From Dastarcus helophoroides (taxonomy: Eukaryota > Arthropoda > Insecta > Coleoptera > Bothrideridae), in assembly GCA_028583605.1 (NCBI GenBank), contig CM053330.1, positions 26,181,233 to 26,245,232 on the forward strand: a DNA stretch of 64,000 nt, written 5' to 3'. The notes under the pieces were generated by a model. It worked only from the letters and a program-made list of their open reading frames with translations. It did no database searches and had not been told where the DNA came from. Below, one piece after another: positions 34,405 to 44,863 of this stretch; within the stretch, counting starts at the first letter, position 1, and every line of letters starts with the position of its first letter. A program made the position numbers and the translations under genes.

Positions 34405-36388
34405 TTCTTTTTTTTAAGTTCCACTTGCAAAGAGCAACCCCATTATGCCTTTAAAACACTGCGAGTAAGATGCTAAAACAAGGATAGATTGCGATGAACC
34501 GCTTTCTTAAACAAGGATAGGTTGTAGTTTTTGCGCTCTTCTTTAAATTAAATCCAAAAGAGCTAAAATGTGCTTTGGGACTGAACTTCAAACATGAGAA
34601 CAATATTCTAGTGTTGGTCTAACTTGAACTTTATATAGTGTGAGTAGCTGATGAGATGTGAAGTACTTTTTAGTTCTAAAAAGAAAGCCTAGCTTCTGAG
34701 AGGCGAACCTTGTAATCGCGGGCACGTGATCGTTATCTCCTGATGTTTTCTTAGAGAACACCACGGCCTGAGTTTTGGAAGCATTGAAGTCGACCAGATT
34801 TTTCTTACTCCATTCCAGAATAATTTCGAGATCCCGATTAAGTCGATCTGAAGCAGCGACGGTTAATGGTTTATCGGAGAAAAAAGATGACACCTGGCTA
34901 CTATCATCTGCGTAGCTGTATATCGGATTGGAGTTGAAGCTGAGAGATCATTTATGTGTAAGGAAAACAGAGTAGGGAACAGGACAGACCCCTGAGGCAC
35001 CCCTGAATTAATCGCAAATTTCTTGGATGAGATGCCACCGACGACCTGAAGAGATCTGTTAGCGAGAAAATTGGATATCAAATTACAGAGTCCAGGAGGA
35101 ATGCCACAATACTAACCTCACCATGTTTTTCCATAGCTGAGCTACAGATATGAGTAATATATGTCAGTAGATCGCCAGTTGAACGTTGTTGTTTGAAATC
35201 ATATTGTCTATCCAAGATGATGCTATTCTCCTCCAGATGTTTGAGAATCTCAATGTTGATAACCTTTTCCATTACTTTAGATATAACGGGCAACAAAGAT
35301 ATAGAGCGATAGTTATTTGGCAGATTTATTTTTCCCTTTTTAGGGACAGGTTCCACCTTAACAGATTTCCAGATTTTAGGGAATACACCTTTGTTGTAAG
35401 AGAGTGTGAACAATTTGCTTAGGATAGGAGTCAACCCTGGAGCGCACTTGTTAAGAATAATAGCGGGGATACCATCGAGGCCAGAAGTTTTCGAGATGTC
35501 GGGCTCGAGGAGAATCTTCCTGATTGTGCATTGTCTAAAAACCACTTCAGGCATCGAAGTGCTAACCTTAGGAAAAATAGGAGGTTCTGCGTTTCGACAA
35601 TCAAGGTTGGAATTTTCAGCAAACATTAAGCCTAGCCTAGCATGTCAGCCTTTTCCTTGGAAGTAGTCGCAATTTTGTTATTGTCATCGAGTAAAGGTGG
35701 AAAATTTGAAGATGCAAAATTCTTTCCAATCGACTTTGCTAATCCCCAAAAGGATCTGGGACAGTTCGGATAGTTGATAAGCCTCTGAAGCATTTTGCGA
35801 TCGAAATCACTTTTTGCCTCGTCAATAACCTTTTTACAAAAATTTCGTGCATCTGCATAGGTGGTCCGAGTCTCGACTAAGGGAATATTTCGCCAACGAC
35901 GATATGCGCGAATTTTCCAGGTGACAGCATGGGCGCATTTTTGCTGAACCAAGATTTACTGGAGGCAGACTTCTTTTGGGAGCATTCTATACCAATCAGG
36001 ATAGTTTCAGTGATGGATTCGGCGACTGAGGAAGGGTTGTCTGAGTTAAAGCAGTCTACCTGCCATGAGAAAGATGCAAAGAAGTCTCTTAATTCTTCCC
36101 AGTTAGCAGAGTTGAAGTGCCAAATCCTACGGGACCGTGTTTGAGAAGGGGGTGGCTTTATAAAGCGAGCGAGAGACTGCTACAAGCTTGTGATCGAAAT
36201 TTCCAAGCGGTGATGTCACACAGATTTTATATGAATTTGGAGAATGTGTAAGGAAAAGGTCGAGTAGATTAGGTTGATGGGTATCTACATCAGGAATTCT
36301 TGTGGGTTCCTCAACTAATTGCGATAGTCCACAAGTCATGGCGAAAGCCTCTGCCACCCTTTCCGCGTCGTCAGCAACACACAAATTT
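34405..36388 (-). mobile_element. CR1/Jockey-group LINE, 5'-truncated
   Basis: This is the largest LINE copy in the window. The 5' end is cut within the endonuclease, near 36388. The 3' end reads GGCATAATGGGGTTGC, CTTTGC, AAGTGGAACTT, then a poly(A) run seen as T-rich sequence at 34405-34419. The same 3' end occurs at 17.5, 31.6, 49.1, 50.6 and 61.7 kb. It is inserted in an A/T-rich array that resumes at 36390. Confidence 0.9.
34430..36388 (-). pseudogene. LINE ORF2 pseudogene (endonuclease + RT)
   Basis: Reading 5' to 3' on minus: the endonuclease C-terminus (NLLDLFLTHSP, PLGNFDHKLV, 36384-36127); a linker in another frame (HFNSANWEELRDFF); the pre-RT block (RAYRRWRNIP, 35952-35632); the RT fingers and palm (KTSGLDGIPA, NNYRSISLLPVISKVMEKV, 35626-35090); then NSGVPQGSVL and INDL (35081-34930), the YADD box near 34905-34916, and DFNASKTQAVVFSKK (34830-34750). 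This order is that of CR1/Jockey-group LINE ORF2. It is dead: several frameshifts, and a deletion near 35095 joins GEVSIVA to IPPGLCNLIS and removes motif A with its catalytic aspartate. The YADD aspartates remain. A further deletion shortens the C-terminus. Confidence 0.9.
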
Positions 36389-36389
36389 A

Positions 36390-37510
36390 ATCAAAAAGTA
36401 AATAAAAAGCTAAAGTGTCATATTTTAGCTTGAATTTTTTACATTAAAATTTAAATTTAGAACTTATATTATACCTTGGAAAAAAAGTCGTACCTTTTAA
36501 ATTAAAATATAGAAAGAAATGAGAAAAAATAAAAAATATTCCAATAAAAAAATCTAAATTTCATGATCAATTAACAAAATTTGGAAGATCTAAATTTTCA
36601 TTTTAAACTCGTAATTTTGGAACAAATGTTAAAAAATTACAACAGGTAAAAGTTGAGAAAAATCGTATTATAAAAAATAACGAGTTCCAATAAAAAAAAT
36701 CGAGCAAAAGAAGAAATTTTAGCTTAGTCTACATTTTTGAAGAAAAAAGTAAAACAGTTAAATAAAAATGAGCAAATGTAAGTTTTAACCTAAAAAAATC
36801 TGACAAAAAACACAAGATGTATACAGCTGTCGTCTGTTGCCCCAACTTCTTCTAGCAGAAGGCTACGAATGATAGAGGAGTTTTGTTGGACTTCATGCAA
36901 TTTTGGTAACAGATTCCTTATTTTAAAGCTGCGCAAATTAATAAAGTGGTTTATCGCTGAGACCAACGATTCTCAACCTGTAACATACAAGATTTTCTGC
37001 TCTCTTCCCACATTGCTGCTGACGATGTAAAGATTTTTCTTTGCACTTTAGTGGCACTTATTATTTTTCTTTTCATAACATCTCGAGCTACCTCATTCTC
37101 TAGTGCAGACATTTTATGGAAAATGTCAAAATTTTAGGAAACGTATTTGAATTTTAATTATAAGTATAATTGGTTGATTAAAGAATATAAACTTTTAGAG
37201 AAATCCAAGCATCGTCAAAATATCGAGTTTCAACACAAAAAGTCGAAATTTTGAAAAAAGAGTGAACATTTTGAGATTAAAGTTGAAGCTTTAAAAAATA
37301 AAATATTTTTAATTTAAAACTTCTTTCAAACTATTATGTGGAGATGAATATATTTAGATTCAACCAGAAATTTTGAGAAAAAAGACGAGTAACGCTAGAC
37401 TACAGCTTTTGAAAAAACTCACGTTTTAATACTAACTTTCAAAAAAAAAGCTCAATATTGAAATTCCGAGAAAAGAGTCCACATTTTGACAGAAAAAACT
37501 AAAAATTTTC
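36390..37510 (-). repeat. A/T-rich array, continued beyond the LINE
   Basis: A-rich AAATTT-type repeat DNA as before the LINE, interrupted at about 36820-37090 by a more balanced stretch that is not repeated here and has no domain that I recognise. Confidence 0.5.
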
Positions 37511-38830
37511 TTGCAATATGAATGTTAGTTACCAGTAATGTCATCTACGTCTATTCTGTAGTTTGTAGGGGAAACTGTGCTTCCATGGAAACACGCAACT
37601 GGAATATTTGTCATTGTAATTGTAGATGCTATTTTACATAGTTTTGTTTTTTGAAAGTATCGCTTTAAAATGAAGTCAAGTAGTCATTCATTGATTTTTT
37701 TATAATAACATAATTGTACTTGACGCCTCACGACCATCAGGCATTTCATCGATCTGTTCTGCGACCAGTACTGGCCTGTCATAAACAATGAGTATCGATC
37801 AAAATGTCTTGGTTTGTCATCTCTGGCACAGGCGTTAAAGATTCTTTAATATTGAAATAAACATATTACTTTCACAAAGAGCACAAAACCTTCAAGTTCT
37901 GATAAAATTTGGGTGTCTTCTTAATCATCATATGTGTCGGGATTGTTATAAATGTTATGGAAAATATTTAAACTCGTTAAAAAGTCAGTTAAATTTCTCT
38001 TGTGTTTATGTCGGTAATTAAGAACGGCATCATGTTATTAGTGGAATGGTCCAGCCTCTCATTAGTCACGGTCGTAATGAAGAACACAGTTAGCTACAAG
38101 ACAAAAAACAAAGGAAAGTTGGCATTTGAAGAAAATCTCTTATGATATTGGTTGGCGTCCCGGTCGGTGTTGTTTGTGAGCCGCCCCCCCGCTTTGATCC
38201 GTCTTGTTTTGGTCTGGACTGCTCCATACCGGCCGGGCTGTATATTTTATTCGGTTTTAAAGTTGATTAGAATGAACGAAGTCGAACAGCGGGCGGTGGG
38301 CCCCCCGTCGCTATCCAAGTGCTTATCTTGGCCATATCAAACCGTTATAACATGGAGTCCGCTGTAATTTATAGGCAAGGTGAGCTTGCTTCATTAGGTG
38401 GAGCCTCCCCTCACACCGTCTGATCCCTTCACGGGTATTCTTGCTCATATTCACTTTTCGAAGGATATTTCATGCGATGGCCGACAACTTTGACGTCATC
38501 TGTACACATTCCTCTTTACTGAAGGTAATTCACGATAATTGTCTAAGAATATTCCTCATTATTTTTAAACGTCCGTTTCTAAATCGAACCGAAATGAATC
38601 CAAGATGATAGGTTGGGCCGGCATTAATTTGAATATTAAAACACGGTAATGTGTTCCGTAAAAACAAATTATAGGGTTAAATCCAAGCCTCCGTTTCTTC
38701 TTTTTTCCTTTTGAAGTTTCGACCTTTCACGCATTGAACCTCTGATCATCACGACTTGTAAGACGAAGGTGCCAAAGTCGCAGAAGCTGAGCTTGAAAAT
38801 CTTGGATCAGGTTATCACTAGGCCTTAAAG
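37511..38830. other. Single-copy region with GC-rich block
   Basis: Positions 38150-38420 are notably GC-rich for this window, with runs of C and G and several CpGs. A 71-codon frame there gives no known domain. No TATA or initiator arrangement is clear. Possible conserved noncoding or regulatory DNA. Confidence 0.4.
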
Positions 38831-39470
38831 CAGGTCCGGCCCTCCGCTCCTAACAAGATTACGACTTCAAGCTTGAATTTCCCAAATTTTTTCGTTAGCC
38901 AAAATTATCTAGAACAAAGCCAATATCTCCAGAAAAAAAACCAAATTTAAATTTAAAAAAAAGACTTGGGGAAATTTTGAACCTTTTCTTGAAATTTGGA
39001 CTTAGAGTCTCAACATTTTTTTATCGAAGTCGAATATTCCAATTTACTATTTTGAAACTGGATTTAAAACGTTAAATTTGTTCCACAACAGTTTTTTATT
39101 TCGAGATTTTGCCTTTTTTAAATATCTAGTTAAATATCTCTATTTCTTTTTTGATTTCGAAAAAATACGTCAACATTTTTAAAAAAATTTTGAGAGTTAT
39201 TAAGTCAATGTCACTATTTCCACTAAGCCTAAATTGCAATATATTTTCAAGAAGTTTGATTGTTAAATCAGAAAATGTAAAATTTCGAAGTCAATTTTTT
39301 CTCGAAATTTCAAATTTAAAAGTCGAAATTTCAGGCAAAAATAGAACATTCGAGTTTAAAGTCAAAGATTCGTGATTAAATTCAAATTCTCAAAGTAAAT
39401 CCGAAATGTTAAAATTGTTTCATGTGAATTTTAAGCTATGTTTTGTAGTAAAATTAAAAATATTGATCTG
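38831..39470 (+). mobile_element. hAT-like terminus followed by T/A-rich array
   Basis: CAGGTCCGGCCCTCCGC has the form of a hAT end and resembles the 24030 element end (CAGGCCCGG). About 60 bases inside, TTTCGA-type array sequence begins and runs to about 39450, the same layout as in the other elements. No inverted partner or copy of the preceding 8 bases was found on the right, so the right border is a guess. Confidence 0.45.
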
Positions 39471-39833
39471 TGCGACCGGGAACCGAAACTAGATTCTTTC
39501 AAGTGGCAGGCAAATTCGCTCACCATCACTAGAGGATTTCATCCCGGGATCCCAACCGCTTTTTAGTCCCGAAATTTTCGAGATTAAATTTTTCTGATCC
39601 CGGGATTTTCGGGAAATCACTTCAAAAAAATTGTTAAATAGACTTCACCTAACGAATCGGTGGACGGTAAACGCCGATGGCAGATCAAAATAGAAGTTTG
39701 GCTTTCCCATATCTTGGAATTTCATTCAGCGACTCCTTCACTTTAAATGGGCAATGAAAAGGATGCGAATCCGAACATATTATTAGAGAAAGATATATGT
39801 TGATTTGCCACTCTTTTGAAACGCCAAATATAC
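39471..39833. other. Region with inverted CCCGGGATC / CCCGAAATTTTCG words
   Basis: CATCCCGGGATCCC near 39541 and GATCCCGGGATTTTCGGGA near 39597 sit around AGTCCCGAAATTTTCGAGA. Such GGGATT-rich words occur near the ends of some arthropod DNA transposons, but no paired termini or target duplication can be shown here. Confidence 0.3.
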
Positions 39834-40167
39834 TGTTGTGCGTTATCAGTTCGAATGATTAATACTTCGTGAACAGTAACAACTTTATTCCAACTGATTT
39901 CGACACAGCTGACTAATTAACTCACTAACACTGTTTAATTAACTAACTAATTCATCGACTAATTAACTTACTGGCTGAGGGAGAGCCGACCGGACCGCCT
40001 ATTTATAGATTCCGTTTCGGATTCTAGAAGGAACGTACAGATAAGACTTATCGTTTGCGAAAATTTCCGGAGCGCTTATATGCCGTTTAATTATTATCGA
40101 GGCCGCTACCCCTTATGAAATTTTCTAGAAAATTCCTAACTAAATTTTATATTTACATTTTATTACA
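39834..40167 (-). mobile_element. Solo LTR, family 1 copy C
   Basis: On minus it runs from TGTAATAAAATGTAAAT to GCACAACA, with TATAAATAG, a CAGT-containing initiator region and AATAAAG in the same order as the other copies. The CTAA tract is short and interrupted. No internal domain flanks it, so it is a solo LTR. Target duplication is unclear. Confidence 0.8.
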
Positions 40168-41890
40168 ATATTTTCCATTTTCTTGTTTCTAATATTGAGC
40201 CTTCTCAATACGTGGCTAAAATCAACTGTTATGACTGCGACATCATGTATAGAACTTATATTGGTTTCCTCTTCACGGTGTTTCTAGAGCTTGAGACTAT
40301 TTAAGTCTATTTGTATTTCCTAAGATTTTTTCCGCTACAACAAATACTTAAATGTTGCAAACACTCGAACAAAACCAGCGATGGCTAATTTTTCACGAAT
40401 GCTTCTTTAATTGATAATCACATATCAAAGCCTCTAACATAATACCTTCATTGCTCGGGATTGACCGCGTATTAAGCTTATTAAGATCCCTGTGCAATTT
40501 ACTGGTGGCGGCCCTTAAATCTTTTTATTCTACGAAAATGTGACAATACTATATTGTATGGTCATGTACAAAATATTTTTGATGACTAAAAGAAACAATG
40601 TCATCCACTTTAGTGAAACTCGCTGTGTACTATAGCACCCTTAAATCCGAGGATTGACTCCATATAGTTTTACTAAAACTCGAAGGAATTTAACTGATTC
40701 ACTCTTCAGAAGGTGCAGACTTTTTAGCTACTTATGATGAGTTCGGTTCGCCAATGTTCAGTATTTTTCTTAGGAGGTTCTTCCGTACGTAATTTAGTAG
40801 TCTCTGACATCTCAACAACTTCATTAGCGAACCTTTTGTTAATTACCTCACATTAATGTTATAAAAGTGATTTACAACACAGGAAAATTGAGGATTCAAT
40901 TAATGTTCGCCATTTTTTAAATAGTCTGCTACAAGTCTTGAATTACCAACGATGTCGGAGTGTCTCGTCGGCATAATGTGTATAGCATTGACCTTAAAAC
41001 TTAACATTTACAAAACGCGTTGAATCGAAATGGAAAATGCACACAGAGAATATATATATGCAGATAGGACTGGAAGACGGATATCTCGGGGAGCAAATGG
41101 CCGTGTATGTGTCTGCGTGTATAATTCACCCGGAAATGGAAACTGCGTGAAAGATTTATGGCAGTGGGTTCACCTTGTGCTTGCCAGTTCGCCGGTTTAA
41201 AAAATCGAACAGCCGAGGCGCGCATCTGTATGTAAAGTGGCGGAAGGTTTGAGGAAAGATTGAGTTTGATTTTTAAGACACTTTACATCTCATTCGGGCT
41301 GACGTGAAGTGACGTGCGCAAATTGAGCAAATCAACGCTGGCACTTTTAGAGGAAAGCCACCGACGTCTCCTAGGCCCTGCAGGATGTAACTGCCGATCA
41401 TATTTACACCACCTCACCGCCGTCGGCCTGTCTTCTACGTCTTGACATATTACCTCATCCCCGGGCCTGCTAATGAATTTACTTCGGTATTCGCAACTAC
41501 CAAAACTTTGTTATCCTTTTCGTTTTGGTGGTGCATTTGGGAAATGGAAATCTTACAGAACACCTGAGAAAATCAACGTAAACTTGGCTGTTTAGTTTTC
41601 CAATGGTTCTGTATTAAGTATAAAATCTGTATAATATAAAATAGTATTTAAGTCGTAACATGTATGGGCTCCCTTAAATGATGTTGAGAGAAAAAGCACA
41701 TGTTTATTAGAAGTCGTTAGAGGAAATTCATCGACACCGACGTCTGAATTAGATGACACTTTAGCAAGTGTGTGTCCTAAACGTCTCTTGAATGTTTAGA
41801 ACTCAAATATACTGGTGTGGTTTACGGATGACATAAGATAAATAAGACGAGATGCGCAAGTTGTCAAAAAGGCTTTAAATTCATTTAGGG
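40168..41890. other. Single-copy region
   Basis: No repeat shared with the rest of the window is seen. GC-richer blocks lie at about 41010-41230 and 41290-41480. A 74-codon minus-strand frame in the first block has no known domain. Possible conserved noncoding DNA. Confidence 0.4.
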
Positions 41891-42402
41891 CTCCTAAAGA
41901 AATTTTATTTAGTCTAAAGTGCAAAGATTTCTAGAGTTGTCTTCACGTGTAGGAATTTAATCTTCATAATCATCATAAAATCTTGAGGATTCTTATAAAA
42001 AATTAAAGTTCATATGTTTCTTTAAATAAAGATAATTCTAGATTTAAAAATTGGAGAGTTTTTAAAAAGAATTACAGCTCATATATCTTTCTAAATAAAC
42101 GGTACTATGATTCCAAAATCTCAAAAATCTTTTAAGAGGTTTAAAAGGCGAAGGTTCTTTAAAAAAACTCGGCTCTTGTCTTCCTTAATATTGCTTTTGA
42201 TCGTAAAAATTCTATGATCTTTAAAAAGGGTTGAAGATCATATGCCTGCTTAAAAGAGCTAGCGCTTCATTCTAATATTCTTAAATAAAGTTATTTTTAT
42301 AAATAAACCTGTCTCTTAATCTTAAAATCTAGAGAATGTTCAAAGATGATTGGAGCTCACATATCTTCTCAAAAAAAAAATTAACTCTTCAGTCTTACAT
42401 CT
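41891..42402. repeat. Satellite C, ~70-bp degenerate units
   Basis: The phrase order AAAAAGAATT, AGCTCATATATCTTCTT, AAATAAACTTGGCTCTT, ATCTTAAAATCTTGAGGA repeats at roughly 70-base steps with heavy decay. The Ty3/gypsy element below inserted inside one unit. Confidence 0.6.
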
Positions 42403-42661
42403 TGTTATCAACCATGGCAACCGAGGGTACTCGCATAAGGTCAGCGATCTCAGTGGTCGAGTGCGACAGGAATGCTGAGGGGAAAAATGCTTGCGATGGA
42501 CCGAAATGCGGCTGCTGGGTTGAGGCATTCATTCGGGGTGATTCATGGGAGACGTATGGGCGCGGCTAGTGAACGTTAACGTGGATGGTTAAATGTATAG
42601 ATTTTACTTTGTCTTTTCAAATGTTACAGTTTGATATTTTTGTAATAAACGGTTGTTTACA
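42403..42661 (+). repeat. 5' LTR of the Ty3/gypsy element
   Basis: It starts TGTTATCAACCATGGCAACC and ends GGTTGTTTACA. AATAAA lies 16-17 bases before the end. No TATA box is visible; a CTCAGTGG word at 42448-42455 could serve as initiator in this copy but reads CTCAGGGG in the 3' LTR. A 51-codon frame starts at the ACCATGG and is open in both LTRs. Confidence 0.92.
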
Positions 42662-42676
42662 TCAGAAGTTGGATAG
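42662..42676 (+). promoter_or_regulatory. Candidate tRNA primer binding site
   Basis: The bases just after the 5' LTR, TCAGAAGTTGGATAG, resemble the complement of the tRNA-Leu 3' region (TGTCAGAAGTGGGAT) with one mismatch over TCAGAAGTNGGAT, missing the part pairing with the terminal CCA. This is an inference from similarity. Confidence 0.4.
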
Positions 42677-42965
42677 CATTGGGGTGTTTTTGAGTTTTTA
42701 GTGAAAAAGGTGCAAAAATATACCAGAGAACGCGCTCCAAAGTAAAAGAAGTACTGACGATTCGGCATGAATCCAGAAGACATCGGCGATGGCAGGGGAG
42801 CTCACGAGGGAGCTGAGGAAGCCGCAAACAGAGGTGAAGACAGGAGGGTGTAAGGTCAAGTTTACATCCCCAAAAACCTTAAGTGTGGTAATAATAGCCA
42901 GCAGGGTGCAGGAGAGTATAACAAATACTTCCAAAAAGGTAGAATTAAATTAGGGAATCGGCTGG

Positions 42966-43165
42966 TGGGTTTTGGAATTGAGCGAATACCAGTTTGGTAT
43001 TAGACATAGACCTGTCAGCAAATATGTCATGTTGATGCTAGCGGTTTTACAAGCGACTACACCCATAATGTATGAATTGAAGGGTAGAGAGGTAAAAAAA
43101 AAATCACAAATCATGGTCCTCACTGGCTTGTATTTAAACGAGCACGTTTTTAAATTGTTCAACTA
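42966..43165 (+). pseudogene. Ty3/gypsy RNase H C-terminal remnant
   Basis: The frame gives LELSEYQFGIRHRPVSK, matching the end of the Ty3/gypsy RNase H domain (WALELSEY-F-I-HRPGSKN-ADALSR). The continuation is frameshifted, and the sequence downstream does not read as protein. RNase H would remove the RNA strand during reverse transcription; nothing functional can come from this scrap. Confidence 0.7.
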
Positions 43166-43204
43166 AATCTTGAAGATCTTAGTATTTTTGCAACAGGTAA
43201 AATT

Positions 43205-43812
43205 TATGATCAGGTGGCTCATAATTATTGGTTTCTGCGCATGCGACGTTTGGTAGAGAAATACATGAAAAACTTGTATATTGTTCTATATTTCAAATCT
43301 GTAGAATATCTCGATTTCCGTGATCTTGTTAGACAATATCCAGATCCTTTTATAAAATTCTCACCGATCATCTGGGGTCTTTAATAAAAACGATATGAGG
43401 TAACACTCAAGTATTCTTCGTTGTGGATGCGTTTACAAGGTTCGTTTTAATTTACCCTTCACCTAATACAAGGTAAGACATGTACTCACTGTAATGATAG
43501 ACTTCTTCATAAGGGGTTTTGGTGCACCATTTCAAACTATTAACTGTGACATAGGTAAACCATTTACGTCTAATAATTTTGAAAAATTACGCAAAAATAA
43601 AATACGGCATCACTCACTACTTGAATGCAGCTGGGCGACCAAGAGGAAATGGACAAGTTAAAAGTTACAATAGAACCATCCTCGATTCATTGTCTACTAT
43701 GGGAGCAGAAATAAACCATGAAAAATTGAATGAAAACATTAACAAACTCCAGTTAGGATTAAATGGTACCATAAATTAGACATTAGAAGCATCTCCAAAT
43801 GAGGATCTGATG
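43205..43812 (+). pseudogene. Ty3/gypsy integrase remnant, catalytic Glu lost
   Basis: In broken frames one sees the zinc-finger part (AHNYWFLRMRRLVEKYMKN, 43216-43275), the core strand VDAFTRF (43420-43440), the second catalytic aspartate in CDIGKPFTSNNF (43545-43580), and AGRPRGNGQVKSYNRTILDS (43630-43690), then TLEASPNE. In live integrases the last motif has Glu in NGQVER as part of the DDE triad; here it is Lys. Together with frameshifts and stops this makes the enzyme dead. Confidence 0.8.
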
Positions 43813-44074
43813 TAGTTTCGTGTAATAGGGCAGGTGACCTTATCACTAGCTGAAATGTAGCAGAGTATTGATGTTACAGCGGTACCTCAACAAATAATTG
43901 AAAATGCTCCTATTTGCCAGTCCAAACAAAAATGCATATTTCGATCCAAAGCGTTGTTTCCGATTAGCTCAAGCAAATGATTAATTTTCCTTAAAACAAA
44001 TTCTTTCTTTTACAGCACAGGTAGAAGTCAAATTATTACCAAAATAAAAAGGTATCTAAGGTCACAACAACAGG

Positions 44075-44395
44075 AACACTGAAGGATAGAGTAAGGGAGG
44101 TTAGGTTCTTGGAGTAGGGTTACTACTCAGACAAAAACAGCTGGATAAGCAGATACCCAGGAAGCTCTTCAGTGCGGTGAAAGGAGATGGAATGGTGGTC
44201 AACTATTCAGAAGCGTTCCTTTCAGGTTCAATTTAACAAAATGGTTGGGTAAGTTAAGGACACTGATGAGTAGAGTAGGGGGATTCGGTTTTTGGAGTAG
44301 GGTTACTACTCAGACAAGAACAGCTGGATAACCAAATACTCAGGGTGCTCTTCAGTGTGGCGAAGGGAGATGGAATGGTGGTTAACTGTTCAGAA
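44075..44395 (+). repeat. 183-bp internal tandem duplication in the LTR element
   Basis: GGAGTAGGGTTACTACTCAG at 44111 returns at 44294, and about 135 bases around each copy match, including GGAGATGGAATGGTGGT and the ACAGCTGGATAA word. The duplication lies between the integrase remnant and the 3' LTR, a place where Ty3 elements often have noncoding repeats. Confidence 0.85.
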
Positions 44396-44600
44396 TCATC
44401 ATACTTTCGCGTGGGATTAGCCCATAGAGTTAGCATTTAAGTAGGAGTTTAAGTTCTAAAAATATAAGCTGCCTCTCACTAACCAGGGTACTAATATTCT
44501 TCAAAAATAAATAGAAAAGTAAATATACATGTTCTTATAAACTTTGTGTCACAGATCTACCACTGGAGTGAGGACACTCCAGCTGTCAGGAAGGGCCGAA

Positions 44601-44859
44601 TGTTATCAACCATGGCAACCGAGGGTACTCGCATAAGGTCAGCGATCTCAGGGGTCGAGTGCGACAGGAATGCTGAGGGGAAAAATGCTTGCGATGGACC
44701 GAAATGCGGCTGCTGGGTTGAGGCATTCATTCGGGGTGATTCATGGGAGACGTATGGGCGCGGCTAGTTAACGTTAACATGGATGGTTAAATGTATAGAT
44801 TTTACTTTGTCTTTTCAAATGTTACAGTTTGATATTTTTGTAATAAACGGTTGTTTACA
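44601..44859 (+). repeat. 3' LTR of the Ty3/gypsy element
   Basis: Same length as the 5' LTR, with three substitutions. The purine-rich AGGAAGGGCCGAA just before it is a weak polypurine tract. Confidence 0.92.
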
Positions 44860-44863
44860 ATCT

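Larger units (their letters stand above)
42403..44859 (+). mobile_element. Ty3/gypsy LTR retrotransposon, complete ends, deleted inside
   Basis: Two 259-bp direct repeats differing at three positions bound a 1.9-kb interior. The 4-bp duplication ATCT (42399-42402 and 44860-44863) flanks the whole, and joining the flanks restores a satellite C unit (TTACATCTTGAGGA). RNase H remnants precede integrase remnants, the Ty3/gypsy order; the integrase wording (RPRGNGQV-YNRTILD) is like the mag lineage. Gag, protease and most RT are missing, and full elements are usually about twice this length or more. The near-identical LTRs mark a recent insertion, which must have been mobilised in trans. Confidence 0.9.

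Noticed and set aside
36820..37090. Transposase C-terminal remnant within the array
   Set aside because: The stretch is not array-like, but neither strand gives a motif that I can assign to a transposase family.
42336..42569. Two near-identical small proteins here and at 44546-44767 as a host gene pair
   Set aside because: They are the two LTRs of one retrotransposon; identity follows from LTR duplication.
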